This document shows positions 9,616-19,346 of a stretch of 64,000 nt of DNA, piece by piece. Numbering within the stretch: position 1 is the stretch's first letter; the number at the start of each line of letters is the position of its first letter. Where the stretch lies: assembly GCF_009932335.1 (NCBI RefSeq), contig NZ_BLJF01000001.1:992001-1056000 (forward strand), in the 5' to 3' direction. The notes under the pieces are model-generated. The model was given only the letters and a program-made list of their open reading frames with translations, ran no database searches and was not told the DNA's origin. The DNA is from Pseudomonas asiatica. GTDB lineage: Bacteria; Pseudomonadota; Gammaproteobacteria; Pseudomonadales; Pseudomonadaceae. The translations under genes and the position numbers were made by a program.

Positions 9616-10323
9616 ATGCGTAGGATCGGTGCCAGTGTGATCGAACGAGTCACCCAGGCCTGTGTCTGCGCCAGCATGCTGCTGGCGCCCGTGGCAGCCA
9701 CCCAGGCAGCCACCGAGGAAGATCCCTGGGAAGCGGTCAACCGCCCGATCTTCCGTTTCAACGATACCCTCGACACCTATGCCCTCAAGCCATTGGCCAA
9801 GGGCTACCAGGCGGTCACCCCGCAGTTCCTCGAGGATGGCATCCACAACATCTTCCGCAACCTGGGCGACGTGACCAACCTGGCCAACGACCTGCTGCAG
9901 TTCAAGCCCCATGCGGCGGGCGTGGACACTGCGCGGCTGATCGTCAACACCACCTTCGGCCTGGGCGGCTTCTTCGACGTGGGTACCAAGATGGGCCTGC
10001 AGCGCAACGACGAGGACTTCGGCCAGACCCTCGGCTACTGGGGCGTGCCGAGCGGCCCGTACGTGGTCATCCCGCTGCTGGGCCCGAGCACCGTGCGTGA
10101 CGGCGTGGCCAAGTACCCGGATACCTACACCAAACCCTACCGCTACATCGACCATGTGCCGACGCGCAATTCGATCTTTGCCCTGGACATCATCGACACC
10201 CGCGCCGACCTGCTGTCGGCAGAGAAGCTGATCCAGGGTGACAAGTACATCTTCATTCGCAACGCCTACCTGCAGAACCGCGAGTTCAAGGTCAAGGATG
10301 GCGAGGTCGAAGACGACTTCTGA
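9616..10323 (+). CDS. mlaA: MlaA/VacJ family outer-membrane lipid asymmetry protein
   Basis: This 235-residue protein of the MlaA (VacJ) family removes misplaced phospholipids from the outer leaflet of the outer membrane and passes them to the Mla pathway. Family motifs are clear: DPWEAVNRPIFRFNDTLD, FRNLGDVTNLANDLLQ, RLIVNTTFGLGGFFDVGT, DFGQTLGYWGVPSGPYVVIPLLGPS and a final YIFIRNAYLQNREF. The N-terminus looks like a signal peptide (ACVCASMLLAPVAATQA), but I see no canonical lipobox: the cysteines are at 16 and 18, before the hydrophobic core. It may therefore be cleaved by signal peptidase I. Confidence 0.9.
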   Translation: MRRIGASVIERVTQACVCASMLLAPVAATQAATEEDPWEAVNRPIFRFNDTLDTYALKPLAKGYQAVTPQFLEDGIHNIFRNLGDVTNLANDLLQFKPHAAGVDTARLIVNTTFGLGGFFDVGTKMGLQRNDEDFGQTLGYWGVPSGPYVVIPLLGPSTVRDGVAKYPDTYTKPYRYIDHVPTRNSIFALDIIDTRADLLSAEKLIQGDKYIFIRNAYLQNREFKVKDGEVEDDF

Positions 10324-10354
10324 TCCTGCACGTGCTTGGTCCTGTGCAGTCCCC

Positions 10355-10474
10355 GTGTAGGAGCGGCCTTGTGTCGCGATAGGGCCGCAAAGCGGCCCCG
10401 GCAACTCATGCGGCGAAGCTGAATCCGGGGGCTGCCGCGCAGCCCATCGCGACACAAGGCCGCTCCTACAGGGG
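10355..10474. repeat. REP pair (inverted)
   Basis: Arms with core TAGGAGCGGCCTTGTGTCGC and its complement flank a small GGGCCGCAAAGCGGCCC hairpin, between the convergent mlaA and PilZ genes. It is of the same subtype as the pairs at 8336 and 16146. Confidence 0.8.
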
Positions 10475-10490
10475 GGGGCCAGCAGGGCCA

Positions 10491-10790
10491 TCAATGCATC
10501 GCCACAATCCGCAACCCGAACTTCTGCTGCCCGCCCGGCTGGTCGGCAATCCACACCACTTCCGTGCTGGCGTGCAGCCCTTTCAGCGCCGGATGCTCGG
10601 ACTCGATCCGTACCTCGATATGGTCCCCCACCTGGAAGCGCTGCGGTGCCTGCACCTGCATGCCGCCGCTGGACAGGTCAAGGCACACTGCCGCGATCAC
10701 CTGGCCTTCGTGCAGAAGGCTGACCTCGGTGTCAATGCGCATGCGGATGAAATCGCGTTTCTCGCCATGGCTGGAGGGCGTGTGGGGCAT
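10491..10790 (-). CDS. PilZ domain protein
   Basis: This 99-residue single-domain PilZ protein has the core elements in order: EKRDFIRMRIDTEVSL (RxxxR-type arm, residues 10-25), CLDLSSGGMQV (D/NxSxxG) and KFGLRIV at the end. These residues bind cyclic di-GMP in the family, so a role as a small c-di-GMP receptor or adaptor is inferred. It is transcribed away from the rssB-like gene, and the 281-bp divergent gap may hold promoters for both. Confidence 0.85.
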   Translation of the reverse strand: MPHTPSSHGEKRDFIRMRIDTEVSLLHEGQVIAAVCLDLSSGGMQVQAPQRFQVGDHIEVRIESEHPALKGLHASTEVVWIADQPGGQQKFGLRIVAMH

Positions 10791-11071
10791 GCTGCATCCT
10801 TCCCGTCGGGTTGCGCTGGTCGACTTTCTTATAACTCTCGGTGATTTGCCCTGTAAAGTGCGCCGGGGTCGACCCTTGCATGCTTGAAACGCCTGCCGGA
10901 TGGGAGTACCGTCTGCGCCTTACAAGGTAGCTCTCGCAGTTGCCAGACAGTTGCCGGGCAGGTGTTCTTGTCCTACAACTCAAGTAGAGTGTGACCATAA
11001 AGAATTCCCGTAGCTGGCCGTCTGCCTTGCCGACACCGCTGCACCAACCTAAATCGGCGCCGTTCGCCCAC

Positions 11072-12256
11072 ATGCAGAAAACCAGTGCAACGCTGCTGAT
11101 CATCGATGACGACGACGTGGTCCGTGCAAGCCTCGCCGCCTATCTTGAAGACAGTGGCTTCAGCGTCCTCCAGGCCGGCAATGGCCAGCAGGGGCTTCAG
11201 GTCTTCGAAGAACACCAGCCCGACCTCGTGATCTGCGATCTGCGCATGCCGCAGATGGGCGGCCTCGAACTGATCCGCCAGGTCAGCGAGCGCGCCCCGC
11301 AGTTGCCGGTGATCGTGGTGTCCGGTGCCGGCGTCATGAGTGATGCGGTGGAAGCGTTGCGCCTGGGCGCTGCCGACTACCTGATCAAGCCGCTGGAAGA
11401 CCTGGCCGTGCTCGAGCATTCGGTGCGCCGCGCCCTCGACCGCTCGCGTCTGGTGCTGGAAAACCAGCGCTACCGCGACAAGCTCGAAGCCGCCAACCGC
11501 GAACTGGAGGCCAGCCTGCACCTGCTGCAGGAGGACCAGACCGCCGGTCGCCAGGTGCAGATGAACATGCTGCCGGAAAGCCCTTGGGTGGCCGGCGAGT
11601 TCGCCTTCGAGCACCAAATCATCCCGTCGCTGTACCTGTCGGGTGATTTTGCCGATTACTTCCGGGTGGACGAACGGCGCATCGCTTTCTATCTCGCCGA
11701 TGTCTCCGGGCATGGCGCGTCCTCAGCGTTCGTCACCGTGCTGCTGAAGTTCATGACCACACGGCTGTTGTTCGAATTCAAGCGCGGCAGCAAAATGCGC
11801 GAGTTCAAACCCTCGCAGGTGCTCAGCCACATCAACCGCGGGCTGATCAACTGCAAGCTGGGCAAGCACGTGACCATGGTTGGCGGGGTGATCGATGAAG
11901 ACACCGGCCTGCTGACCTACGCCGTTGGCGGCCATCTGCCGCTGCCGGTGCTGCACACCCCCGAGCACACCCGCTACCTGGAAGGCCGCGGCCTGCCGGT
12001 AGGGCTGTTCGACGAGGCTACCTACCAGGACCTGGTAGTGGAGCTGCCGCCGCAGTTCAGCCTCAGCCTGATGTCCGATGGCATTCTGGACCTTTTGCCG
12101 GGTGATACGCTCAAAGATAAAGAAACCGCCCTGCCGGAAATCGTCAGGGCAGCAGGTGGCAGCCTGGATGGGCTGCGTCAACGATTCGGATTGGCTACGC
12201 TTGGGGAGATGCCGGATGATATCGCCCTATTGGTGTTGAGCAGGAACCTTCAATGA
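11072..12256 (+). CDS. rssB: Response regulator with PP2C-type phosphatase domain (RssB-like)
   Basis: A 394-residue two-domain protein. The receiver domain (residues 1-125) has IIDDDDVV, Asp in LVICDLRMPQMGG, VVVSGAGV and Lys in DYLIKPLED. The PP2C/SpoIIE-like serine phosphatase domain (about 180-394) has LSGDFADYFRVDERRIAFYLADVSGHG and LSLMSDGILDLLPGD. It resembles the Pseudomonas RssB protein, which acts in a partner switch with a STAS protein that affects RpoS. ATG 11072 was chosen over GTG 10991 because the receiver domain starts there and the resulting length fits the family. It overlaps the next gene by 4 nt (ATGA). Confidence 0.85.
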   Translation: MQKTSATLLIIDDDDVVRASLAAYLEDSGFSVLQAGNGQQGLQVFEEHQPDLVICDLRMPQMGGLELIRQVSERAPQLPVIVVSGAGVMSDAVEALRLGAADYLIKPLEDLAVLEHSVRRALDRSRLVLENQRYRDKLEAANRELEASLHLLQEDQTAGRQVQMNMLPESPWVAGEFAFEHQIIPSLYLSGDFADYFRVDERRIAFYLADVSGHGASSAFVTVLLKFMTTRLLFEFKRGSKMREFKPSQVLSHINRGLINCKLGKHVTMVGGVIDEDTGLLTYAVGGHLPLPVLHTPEHTRYLEGRGLPVGLFDEATYQDLVVELPPQFSLSLMSDGILDLLPGDTLKDKETALPEIVRAAGGSLDGLRQRFGLATLGEMPDDIALLVLSRNLQ

Positions 12257-12735
12257 GTACCGGTAGAATCCAGTTCGCCGAGCAGAGCGGTACCTTCGTC
12301 CTGAAATTCGTCGGTGAAGTGCGCCTGACCCTGTGTTCGGCGCTGGATGCGACGATCGAGAAGATTTTCACCGCATTGAACTTCTCGGCGATTGTCATCG
12401 ACCTGACCGAAACCGAGAGCATCGACAGTACCACCCTGGGCCTGCTGGCCAAGTTGTCGATCCTGTCGCGCCAGAAGGTGGGCCTGTTGCCGACCGTGGT
12501 CACCACCAACCCGGACATTTCCCGGTTGTTGCAGTCGATGGGCTTCGATCAGGTGTTCAACATCGTCGATCGGCCGATCCCGTGTCCGGAATGCCTGACC
12601 GACCTGCCGTCCCAGGACCAGAACGAAGACGTGGTGCGCTCCAAGGTGCTGGAGGCGCACAAGATCCTCATGGGCCTGAACGACTCCAACCGCGAAGCGT
12701 TCCATGACCTGGTCAATGCGCTGGAGCGGACCTGA
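12253..12735 (+). CDS. rssC: STAS-domain anti-sigma factor antagonist (RssC-like)
   Basis: This 160-residue protein has an N-terminal STAS fold: FVLKFVGEVRLTLCSALDATIEKIF, then VIDLTETESIDSTTLGLLAKLSI, which holds the phosphorylatable Ser. A C-terminal extension of about 50 residues includes PCPECLTDLP. In partner switches such a protein is phosphorylated by an anti-sigma kinase and dephosphorylated by a PP2C phosphatase, here presumably the product of the overlapping upstream gene. No kinase gene is seen beside it. Confidence 0.85.
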   Translation: MSTGRIQFAEQSGTFVLKFVGEVRLTLCSALDATIEKIFTALNFSAIVIDLTETESIDSTTLGLLAKLSILSRQKVGLLPTVVTTNPDISRLLQSMGFDQVFNIVDRPIPCPECLTDLPSQDQNEDVVRSKVLEAHKILMGLNDSNREAFHDLVNALERT

Positions 12736-12748
12736 TCTTCAGCCTGTA

Positions 12749-12972
12749 CCGGCCTCTTCGCGGGTAAACCCGCTCCCACAGGTTATGCACCAGTCTTGAG
12801 TCATGCACTCACCTGTAGGAGCAGCCTTGTGCTGCGAAGAGGCCAGCACTGCCACAGAATATCTTTTGTCATACCTGCCTCTTCGCAGCACAAGGCTGCT
12901 CCTACAGGTACTGCGTTGCATTCGAAACCTGTGTTGCCCCTGTGGGAGCTGTTTTACCCGCGAAGAGGCCGG
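12749..12972. repeat. Cluster of four REP units
   Basis: The outer units (CCGGCCTCTTCGCGGGTAAA at 12749 and the complementary arm ending at 12972) enclose an inner inverted pair with core GTAGGAGCAGCCTTGTGCTG (about 12814-12908). Two REP subtypes are therefore nested. The cluster lies between the convergent rssC and phosphatase genes. Confidence 0.8.
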
Positions 12973-13001
12973 CAAGGCCAACACAAGCATTACCTGCCTG
13001 A

Positions 13002-14852
13002 TCACCCTCGCCGCGCAAACTCGGTAGCCTCACCCCCACCCGCATCCAGCTGATACACCCGCGCCGGCCGCCCCTGTTCATCGAAGAACACCTGCCCCAA
13101 CCCCGCACCATTCCACAACCGCTCGCCAGCCTTGCTATGGCTGGGCGTACGCGGCACCACCTCCATTTCCCGCCGCTTGGTAAACCAGTTGAGCGGCGAG
13201 CGTGGCGCATACAGCCAGCGGTTGAGCCGGTCGAGCACATCCAGCAGGCGCCGCGGGAATTCGTTCTTGATCCCGCTGCTGGTCACCTGCCACAAGTGCG
13301 GGCTGCGCTGGCGGTGGCGGATCAGCACTTCATAGACGAACGAGTAATGCACATCGCCGGACAGCACCACGTAGTGCCCCGGCGTGCGCGAGTGGCGGAA
13401 GATGTTGAGGATGACCTGCGCTGCGCCGCGGTGGGCCATCCAGTTCTCGGCATCCACCAGCAGCGGGTAGCCCAGCCAGCTGAACAGCTTCTGCACCGTC
13501 TCGATCAGCTTCACGCCAAAAATCGGCGCAGGTGACACGATGATCGCCGACGGGTGGTCCAGCAGTGCTTGCTGCAACTCGCTCAGCGCCTCCCAGTCGA
13601 GCAGGCCGGACGGCTTGGCCAGGCTGCTTTCGCTGCGCCAGCGGCGGGTGCGGGTGTCCAGCACCAGCAAGGGTGGGTTGGTGGGCAGGCTGAACTGCCA
13701 GCCCTGGAAGCGCAGCAGTGCGCCGATCAGCTCATCCTGGGTCTGGCTGTTCAACGCCTGGCATTGCCCGAGCAGTGGCTTGCAACCCTGCGGGTCGTTA
13801 CCCCAGGCCTGGCACAGCAGGTAGCCGAGCAGGGCATTGCCGATGATCCGCCGCGAGAAGGGGTGGCCGTAGGCGGTTTCTTCCCATAGCGCCGATAGGT
13901 TCCAGTCGTCGGTGATGTCGTGGTCGTCGAAGATCATCAGGCACGGCAGGTGGGCCATCACCCGCGCTACCTGGCCGAGGTTGTCGGCAAACGCCTGGAT
14001 CAGCGGCAGCTCCTGCCGGTAACGTGCCTGGCGCGGTGCGGTGAGCCCGTCGGGCATGTCCAGGTTCGCCAGCTGCCAGGGCACCGGTGACCACACCAGC
14101 AGGTACATGGCCATGACCTCGGCGAAGGTCACCAGGTGGTTGTCGGCGTTGCTGGACGAGAATATCGGCTTGCGCTTGCCGCCGAAAAAGCGCTCGCGCA
14201 GGGTTTCGTTGCGTTCCTGCGCTGGCAGCAGGTCGGCGCGGTGGTAATAGCAGGCCGGGTGCTGGTACAGCGCCTGGCTGTCGGGCACCACCGCGCCCTC
14301 AAGTTGCTCATCGAACAGGCCCAGCCGCGCAATCAGGCTGTGGATGGCGCGCAGCATCGGGCCGGCAACGTCGTCGGCATAGACCTGGTCGCCGGTCATC
14401 AGCAGCACGGCGGGGCGGTCCGCGGGTTTTTCGCAGGCCAGCAGCAGGCGGTCGGCGCATAGCAGGCCATCGGCGGCCGGGAAATGCGGCTTGCGGCAGG
14501 AACCGTGCAGCAGGTGGTCGAGCCGATCACGCAGTACCAGGCTTGGGCGCCGGGCGCCGGGGTAAAGCAGGTGCGGCGCCCAGCCTGCGATGCCCTGGCC
14601 GTTGATGAGCAGGTCATAGTCGAGCAGCTGGTTGCAGGGCAGCGGCTGGGCGAAGTGGATGTCCAGCAGGTGGATGAAGGCGTGCTGGCCCACCGCGACC
14701 ACCTGGCAATCGACCTGGGCCTCGCCTGCCGGGAAGATGAATTCGGGTTGCAGCGGTTGCGTGGCGACCAGCCAGATGGCCAGGCGCTGAGGTTCCAGGC
14801 GGCGCAGTACCGGGCCGGCGAGTACGAGGGGCAATGGGGTAGAGGAGGTCAT
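13002..14852 (-). CDS. PhoD-like metallophosphatase family protein
   Basis: This 616-residue protein resembles alkaline phosphatase D/PhoD-like metallophosphoesterases. Metal-site motifs occur in order: LLMTGDQVYADDV (near residue 150), LMIFDDHDITDDWN (near 310) and VVLSGDVHYSF (near 510). A helical C-terminus carries PRSPLNWFTKRREMEVVPR. I see no Tat or Sec signal at the N-terminus (MTSSTPLPLVLAGPVLRRLE), so it is probably cytoplasmic, unlike classical PhoD. It is a single gene between REP clusters. The natural substrate is not evident. Confidence 0.8.
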   Translation of the reverse strand: MTSSTPLPLVLAGPVLRRLEPQRLAIWLVATQPLQPEFIFPAGEAQVDCQVVAVGQHAFIHLLDIHFAQPLPCNQLLDYDLLINGQGIAGWAPHLLYPGARRPSLVLRDRLDHLLHGSCRKPHFPAADGLLCADRLLLACEKPADRPAVLLMTGDQVYADDVAGPMLRAIHSLIARLGLFDEQLEGAVVPDSQALYQHPACYYHRADLLPAQERNETLRERFFGGKRKPIFSSSNADNHLVTFAEVMAMYLLVWSPVPWQLANLDMPDGLTAPRQARYRQELPLIQAFADNLGQVARVMAHLPCLMIFDDHDITDDWNLSALWEETAYGHPFSRRIIGNALLGYLLCQAWGNDPQGCKPLLGQCQALNSQTQDELIGALLRFQGWQFSLPTNPPLLVLDTRTRRWRSESSLAKPSGLLDWEALSELQQALLDHPSAIIVSPAPIFGVKLIETVQKLFSWLGYPLLVDAENWMAHRGAAQVILNIFRHSRTPGHYVVLSGDVHYSFVYEVLIRHRQRSPHLWQVTSSGIKNEFPRRLLDVLDRLNRWLYAPRSPLNWFTKRREMEVVPRTPSHSKAGERLWNGAGLGQVFFDEQGRPARVYQLDAGGGEATEFARRG

Positions 14853-14873
14853 CGACAGCTCTGAGGGCTAACC

Positions 14874-14968
14874 GGCCCTATCGCCGGCAAGCCAGCTCCC
14901 ACAGGTACAGCGCTGATCTCGAAGGCTGTGCAGTAACTGTGGGAGCTGGCTTGCCGGCGATAGGGCCA
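14874..14968. repeat. REP pair (inverted)
   Basis: Two perfect inverted arms with core TCGCCGGCAAGCCAGCTCCC and its complement lie between the phosphatase and transaldolase genes. They share the subtype of the cluster at 4988. Confidence 0.8.
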
Positions 14969-15015
14969 TTGAATTCAACAAACTGCTAAAGCCCGGCACT
15001 TGATGGGGCCAGACG

Positions 15016-15052
15016 AAAAACGGGCGGAAAATGCTGAACACTTCCCGCCCGT
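15016..15052 (-). terminator. Rho-independent terminator of tal
   Basis: On the minus strand an 8-bp stem (ACGGGCGG / CCGCCCGT on the plus strand, 15020-15027 and 15045-15052) is followed by a T-run (plus-strand AAAAA at 15016-15020). It lies 20 nt after the transaldolase stop. Confidence 0.75.
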
Positions 15053-15071
15053 CAGGCAATCCCGAAATATA

Positions 15072-15998
15072 TCAGGCCTTTTCAGCCATCAACTTCTCCA
15101 GCTTCTCCTGGTCCCGCGCGAACTGGCGAATGCCTTCGGCCAGTTTCTCGGTACCCATGGCATCTTCGTTCATCGCCCAGCGGAACTGGCTTTCGTTCAG
15201 CTGCTGCTTGGGCTCGCCGGCATTGCCCGGCTTAAGCACCTGTGGCAGGTCGCCCTGGTCATCGCTGAGCTGCTGCAGCAGTTCCGGGCTGATGGTCAGG
15301 CGGTCGCAGCCGGCCAGCTGTTCGATCTGGCCGATATTGCGGAAGCTGGCGCCCATCACCACGGTGCCGTAGCCGTTGGCCTTATAGTAGTTGTAGATGC
15401 GAGTGACCGACTGCACGCCCGGATCTTCGGCGCCCACGTATTCCTGGCCGGTGCTCTTCTTGTACCAGTCGTAGATACGGCCCACGAACGGCGAAATCAG
15501 GAACACCCCGGCATCGGCGCAGGCCTGGGCCTGGGCGAAGGAGAACAGCAGGGTGAGGTTGGTCTGGATACCTTCCTTCTCCAGCTTCTCGGCGGCGCGG
15601 ATGCCTTCCCAGGTGGAGGCCAGCTTGATCAGCACACGGCCGCGGCCAACGCCGGCGGCTTCGTACAGCTCGATCAGCTTGCGCGCCTTGGCCAGCAGGG
15701 CGGGTTCATCGAACGACAGGCGGGCATCCACCTCGGTGGAGATACGCCCCGGGATGACCTTGAGGATGCCCGAACCCACGGCCACCGCGAACTTGTCGCA
15801 GGCCAGGTCGACATTACCCTTGGCATCGGCCTTCACCTGCTTGAGCAGCTCGGCGTAACCCGGGATGGCCGCAGCCTTGAGCAGCAGCGACGGGTTGGTG
15901 GTGGCATCGACCGGTTTCAGGCGGGTGATGGCGTCCAGGTCCCCGGTGTCGGCGACCACGGTGGTGAACTGCTTGAGTTGTTCCAGCTTGGAGGTCAT
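15072..15998 (-). CDS. tal: Transaldolase
   Basis: This 308-residue class I transaldolase of the non-oxidative pentose phosphate pathway transfers dihydroxyacetone units between sugar phosphates. Signatures are [14 protein letters not shown] near residue 30, [12 protein letters not shown] near 85, the Schiff-base Lys125 in [12 protein letters not shown], and [13 protein letters not shown] near 175. ATG 15998 ([11 protein letters not shown]) was chosen. The longer frame to 16052 has a non-conserved leader. The length fits the TalB type. Confidence 0.95.
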   Translation of the reverse strand: MTSKLEQLKQFTTVVADTGDLDAITRLKPVDATTNPSLLLKAAAIPGYAELLKQVKADAKGNVDLACDKFAVAVGSGILKVIPGRISTEVDARLSFDEPALLAKARKLIELYEAAGVGRGRVLIKLASTWEGIRAAEKLEKEGIQTNLTLLFSFAQAQACADAGVFLISPFVGRIYDWYKKSTGQEYVGAEDPGVQSVTRIYNYYKANGYGTVVMGASFRNIGQIEQLAGCDRLTISPELLQQLSDDQGDLPQVLKPGNAGEPKQQLNESQFRWAMNEDAMGTEKLAEGIRQFARDQEKLEKLMAEKA

Positions 15999-16145
15999 GG
16001 GCGTGCTCTGTCCTGTGCAATGACTCGACATTACCCGAGCCCCGGCGGCCACTCAAGGGCTCGCGAAGCGCGGTGCGAAAGGTGAGGATTCGAGTCGCAA
16101 GCGGCCCCTAGGTTCCGCATGCACACGTCTGAAGCTGTCGCGCCC

Positions 16146-16267
16146 CCTTGTAGGAGCGGCCTTGTGTCGCGAAAGGGCTGCAAAGCAGCCCCAGGGCTTC
16201 AGCGCTGGTGCACAAATTGCCAGGGCTGCTTTGCAGCCCTTTCGCGACACAAGGCCGCTCCTACACC
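16146..16267. repeat. REP pair (inverted)
   Basis: Arms with core GTAGGAGCGGCCTTGTGTCG and complement surround smaller GGGCTGCAAAGCAGCCC palindromes, between tal and dusA. Confidence 0.8.
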
Positions 16268-16293
16268 CGACCGCGTCAGATGCTCGGGCCGGG

Positions 16294-17304
<1,011 letters not shown>

Positions 17305-17362
17305 TCTGGTCTACGCATTTTTGTGCCGTTTTCTGGGGTTTTTGGGCGTTTTTGGTGTGACA

Positions 17363-17400
17363 GTGGTACGATGTACCACCGCCAATCACGCTTGTACCAC
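17363..17400. other. Candidate integrase arm-binding sites, left end
   Basis: Two TGTACCA heptamers (17372-17378 and 17393-17399) lie just upstream of int. The first is part of a GTGGTAC-N3-GTACCAC palindrome (17363-17379). The inverse motif TGGTACA occurs twice at the right end (54270 and 54281). Paired inverted motifs near both ends fit arm-type sites, but could also be an int operator. Confidence 0.4.
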
Positions 17401-17408
17401 CGGAAATC

Positions 17409-18530
17409 ATGGCAACGATCAGAGCAAGGAAAAAGGCCGATGGGACGGTCAGCTACACCGTCCAGATCCGCCTCAAGAAAAAGGGTGTCATAGTTTACCA
17501 AGAAGCCCAGACATTCGCCCGCAAGCAGGCTGCTCAAGCCTGGGCGAAGCGACGAGAGACCGAATTGGCGGTGCCTGGTGCGATCGAGCGGGCCAGCCGC
17601 AAGGGGCACACGGTAAAGGAGATGATCGAGCGCTACCTGATCGAGGCGGAGAAAGCCCGGCCTCTCGGTGAAACCAAGCGGCTTACTCTCAATGCCATCA
17701 AGAAGAGCTACTTGGGGGAGAAGGTCGATTCGGACATCAGCCAGCAGGTCCTGGTGGATTATGCGCTTTGGCGCATGGGGCCAGAAGGTGGCTCCGTAAA
17801 GCCTCAGACTGCCGGCAATGATTTGGCTCACCTGGGTTCGGTTCTTTCCTTGGCCAGGGCGGCTTGGGGGTATGAGATCAATCCCTTGGCAATGTCCGAC
17901 GCTCGTCTCGTCCTGAAGAAGTTCGGTTACAACATGCGGAGTCGCGAGAGAGATCGCAGGCCTACATTGGATGAGCTCGATAAAGTGATGGAGCACTTCT
18001 TCGAGACGCTGCAGCGCCGGCCGACAGCTATCCATATGCCCAAGGTGGTGGCGTTCGCGATTTTTTCGACGAGACGAATGGATGAAATCACGCGCATCCT
18101 TTGGGATGATCTGGATGAGCACCGGAAAGCGGTAAAAGTGCGGGATATGAAAAACCCCGGGCAGAAGCTGGGTAATGATGTCTGGTGTCATTTACCCGAT
18201 GAGGCATGGCAGATTGTGCAGAGCATGCCGCGGGAGTGCCCGGAGATATTCCCGTACAACACTGACTCGGTCGGCACTGCTTGGGCCAAAGCGTGCAAGA
18301 TGAAGGGTATCGAGGATCTGCACTTTCATGACCTGCGGCACGAAGGTGTAAGCCGTCTGTTTGAAATGGACTGGGATATCCCGCGAGTAGCAAGTGTTTC
18401 AGGGCACAGGGATTGGAATTCGTTGAGGAGATATACTCACCTTAGAGGGCGGGGGGATAGTTATTCGAATTGGGTGTGGATGGATCGCATTGTGAAAAGC
18501 AAGGTGGTATTAGGTGCTCGGGCAATATAG
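17409..18530 (+). CDS. int: Tyrosine recombinase / phage integrase (dusA-targeting)
   Basis: This 373-residue integrase has an N-terminal arm-binding domain (MATIRARKKADGTVSYTVQIR, similar to other proteobacterial phage integrases), a core-binding domain (about 65-170) and a catalytic domain. The active-site residues are visible: Arg in FSTRRMDEI (222/223), HxxR in HFHDLRHEG (His307, Arg310), His333 in SGHRDW and nucleophile Tyr342 in LRRYTHL. It lies 104 bp from the dusA start, reading away from it, which is the arrangement of dusA-associated integrases. The region between may carry its own promoter and arm sites. Confidence 0.93.
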   Translation: MATIRARKKADGTVSYTVQIRLKKKGVIVYQEAQTFARKQAAQAWAKRRETELAVPGAIERASRKGHTVKEMIERYLIEAEKARPLGETKRLTLNAIKKSYLGEKVDSDISQQVLVDYALWRMGPEGGSVKPQTAGNDLAHLGSVLSLARAAWGYEINPLAMSDARLVLKKFGYNMRSRERDRRPTLDELDKVMEHFFETLQRRPTAIHMPKVVAFAIFSTRRMDEITRILWDDLDEHRKAVKVRDMKNPGQKLGNDVWCHLPDEAWQIVQSMPRECPEIFPYNTDSVGTAWAKACKMKGIEDLHFHDLRHEGVSRLFEMDWDIPRVASVSGHRDWNSLRRYTHLRGRGDSYSNWVWMDRIVKSKVVLGARAI

Positions 18531-18546
18531 AAATGGAGTTTGAGTC

Positions 18547-19317
18547 TTGAAGATTTTTAAACAGTTACTGAAAGAATTTTGGTTGCCTTTTTGTGCTGCC
18601 GCAGCGTGGACCGCTTTTTCTGTTTGGAGTGATTCTTTTAGTTTGGTGAAAACTATATCAACCTTTGGGCCTAGTTTCTTTTTGGTGAGTTGGGTGGTGG
18701 GGCAGTTTTTCCGAGTTCGTAAACAGGTCGGTGTGGAAAGTAGCTTGGTGAATGTCGAGGCAAGGCTTGAAAAGCTTGCATCTAGCTTGGAAGTTAATGT
18801 TGAAAAAATGGTGGGGCATATGAATGGAGGTGACAGCTTCTGCTATGTCATGCCAAACGGAGTCCAAGACGGTAAGCGGATGTGGTTTTTACGTCACTGC
18901 GGTGACTATCCGCTTTATAAGCTGTCCGTAAGGATTACCGATATAGATCAGTTAGGTCGCAATGTTGAGCAGACTTTTAGTTGGGATGAATTTTCGGTAA
19001 ACGGGATGCATTTGCTGCGCAGTCTAGATGTCAGTGGTGCTGATACTCAATCTTTTAATATTTTCTTTCATTCGAGGAATGGTCGTGTTGTTCAAGAAGT
19101 GCGCTTTGCTAGAGTTGATGGTTCTGAGAAGTGGGCTTATAGGCTTTCTCGTGGCTACGAAACGCTAATACAAATATTGCCCGAGGGTTTCCCATTAAGG
19201 GAGGCGGATAAACGAGACTGGTTGGCTGAGTCGGGTATAAGCGGTAGTCAGAAACACTGGAGTACAGAGTATCAGCTTCAGGAGCATCTACTAAAACCTA
19301 GCGAGGCCATGGTTTAA
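18547..19317 (+). CDS. Predicted membrane-anchored prophage cargo protein, unknown function
   Basis: I do not recognise this 256-residue protein. Two hydrophobic segments at the N-terminus (about residues 12-28 and 35-55) are followed by a basic FRVRKQ turn and a short amphipathic helix (VEARLEKLASSLEVNVEKM). A soluble beta-rich domain with several Trp and Phe residues takes up the rest. The gene is clearly AT-richer than the surrounding phage genes. It sits alone between int and a strong terminator, a common position for lysogenic-conversion or superinfection-exclusion genes. That role is inference only. The start is a TTG at 18547. Confidence 0.6.
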   Translation: MKIFKQLLKEFWLPFCAAAAWTAFSVWSDSFSLVKTISTFGPSFFLVSWVVGQFFRVRKQVGVESSLVNVEARLEKLASSLEVNVEKMVGHMNGGDSFCYVMPNGVQDGKRMWFLRHCGDYPLYKLSVRITDIDQLGRNVEQTFSWDEFSVNGMHLLRSLDVSGADTQSFNIFFHSRNGRVVQEVRFARVDGSEKWAYRLSRGYETLIQILPEGFPLREADKRDWLAESGISGSQKHWSTEYQLQEHLLKPSEAMV

Positions 19318-19321
19318 TATG

Positions 19322-19346
19322 GGCGGACTTTAGTCCGCCGTTTTTT
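19322..19346 (+). terminator. Rho-independent terminator after cargo gene
   Basis: Stem GGCGGAC / GTCCGCC with a 4-nt loop is followed by six T residues, right after the stop at 19317. It isolates the cargo gene from the opposing leftward operon. Confidence 0.85.
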
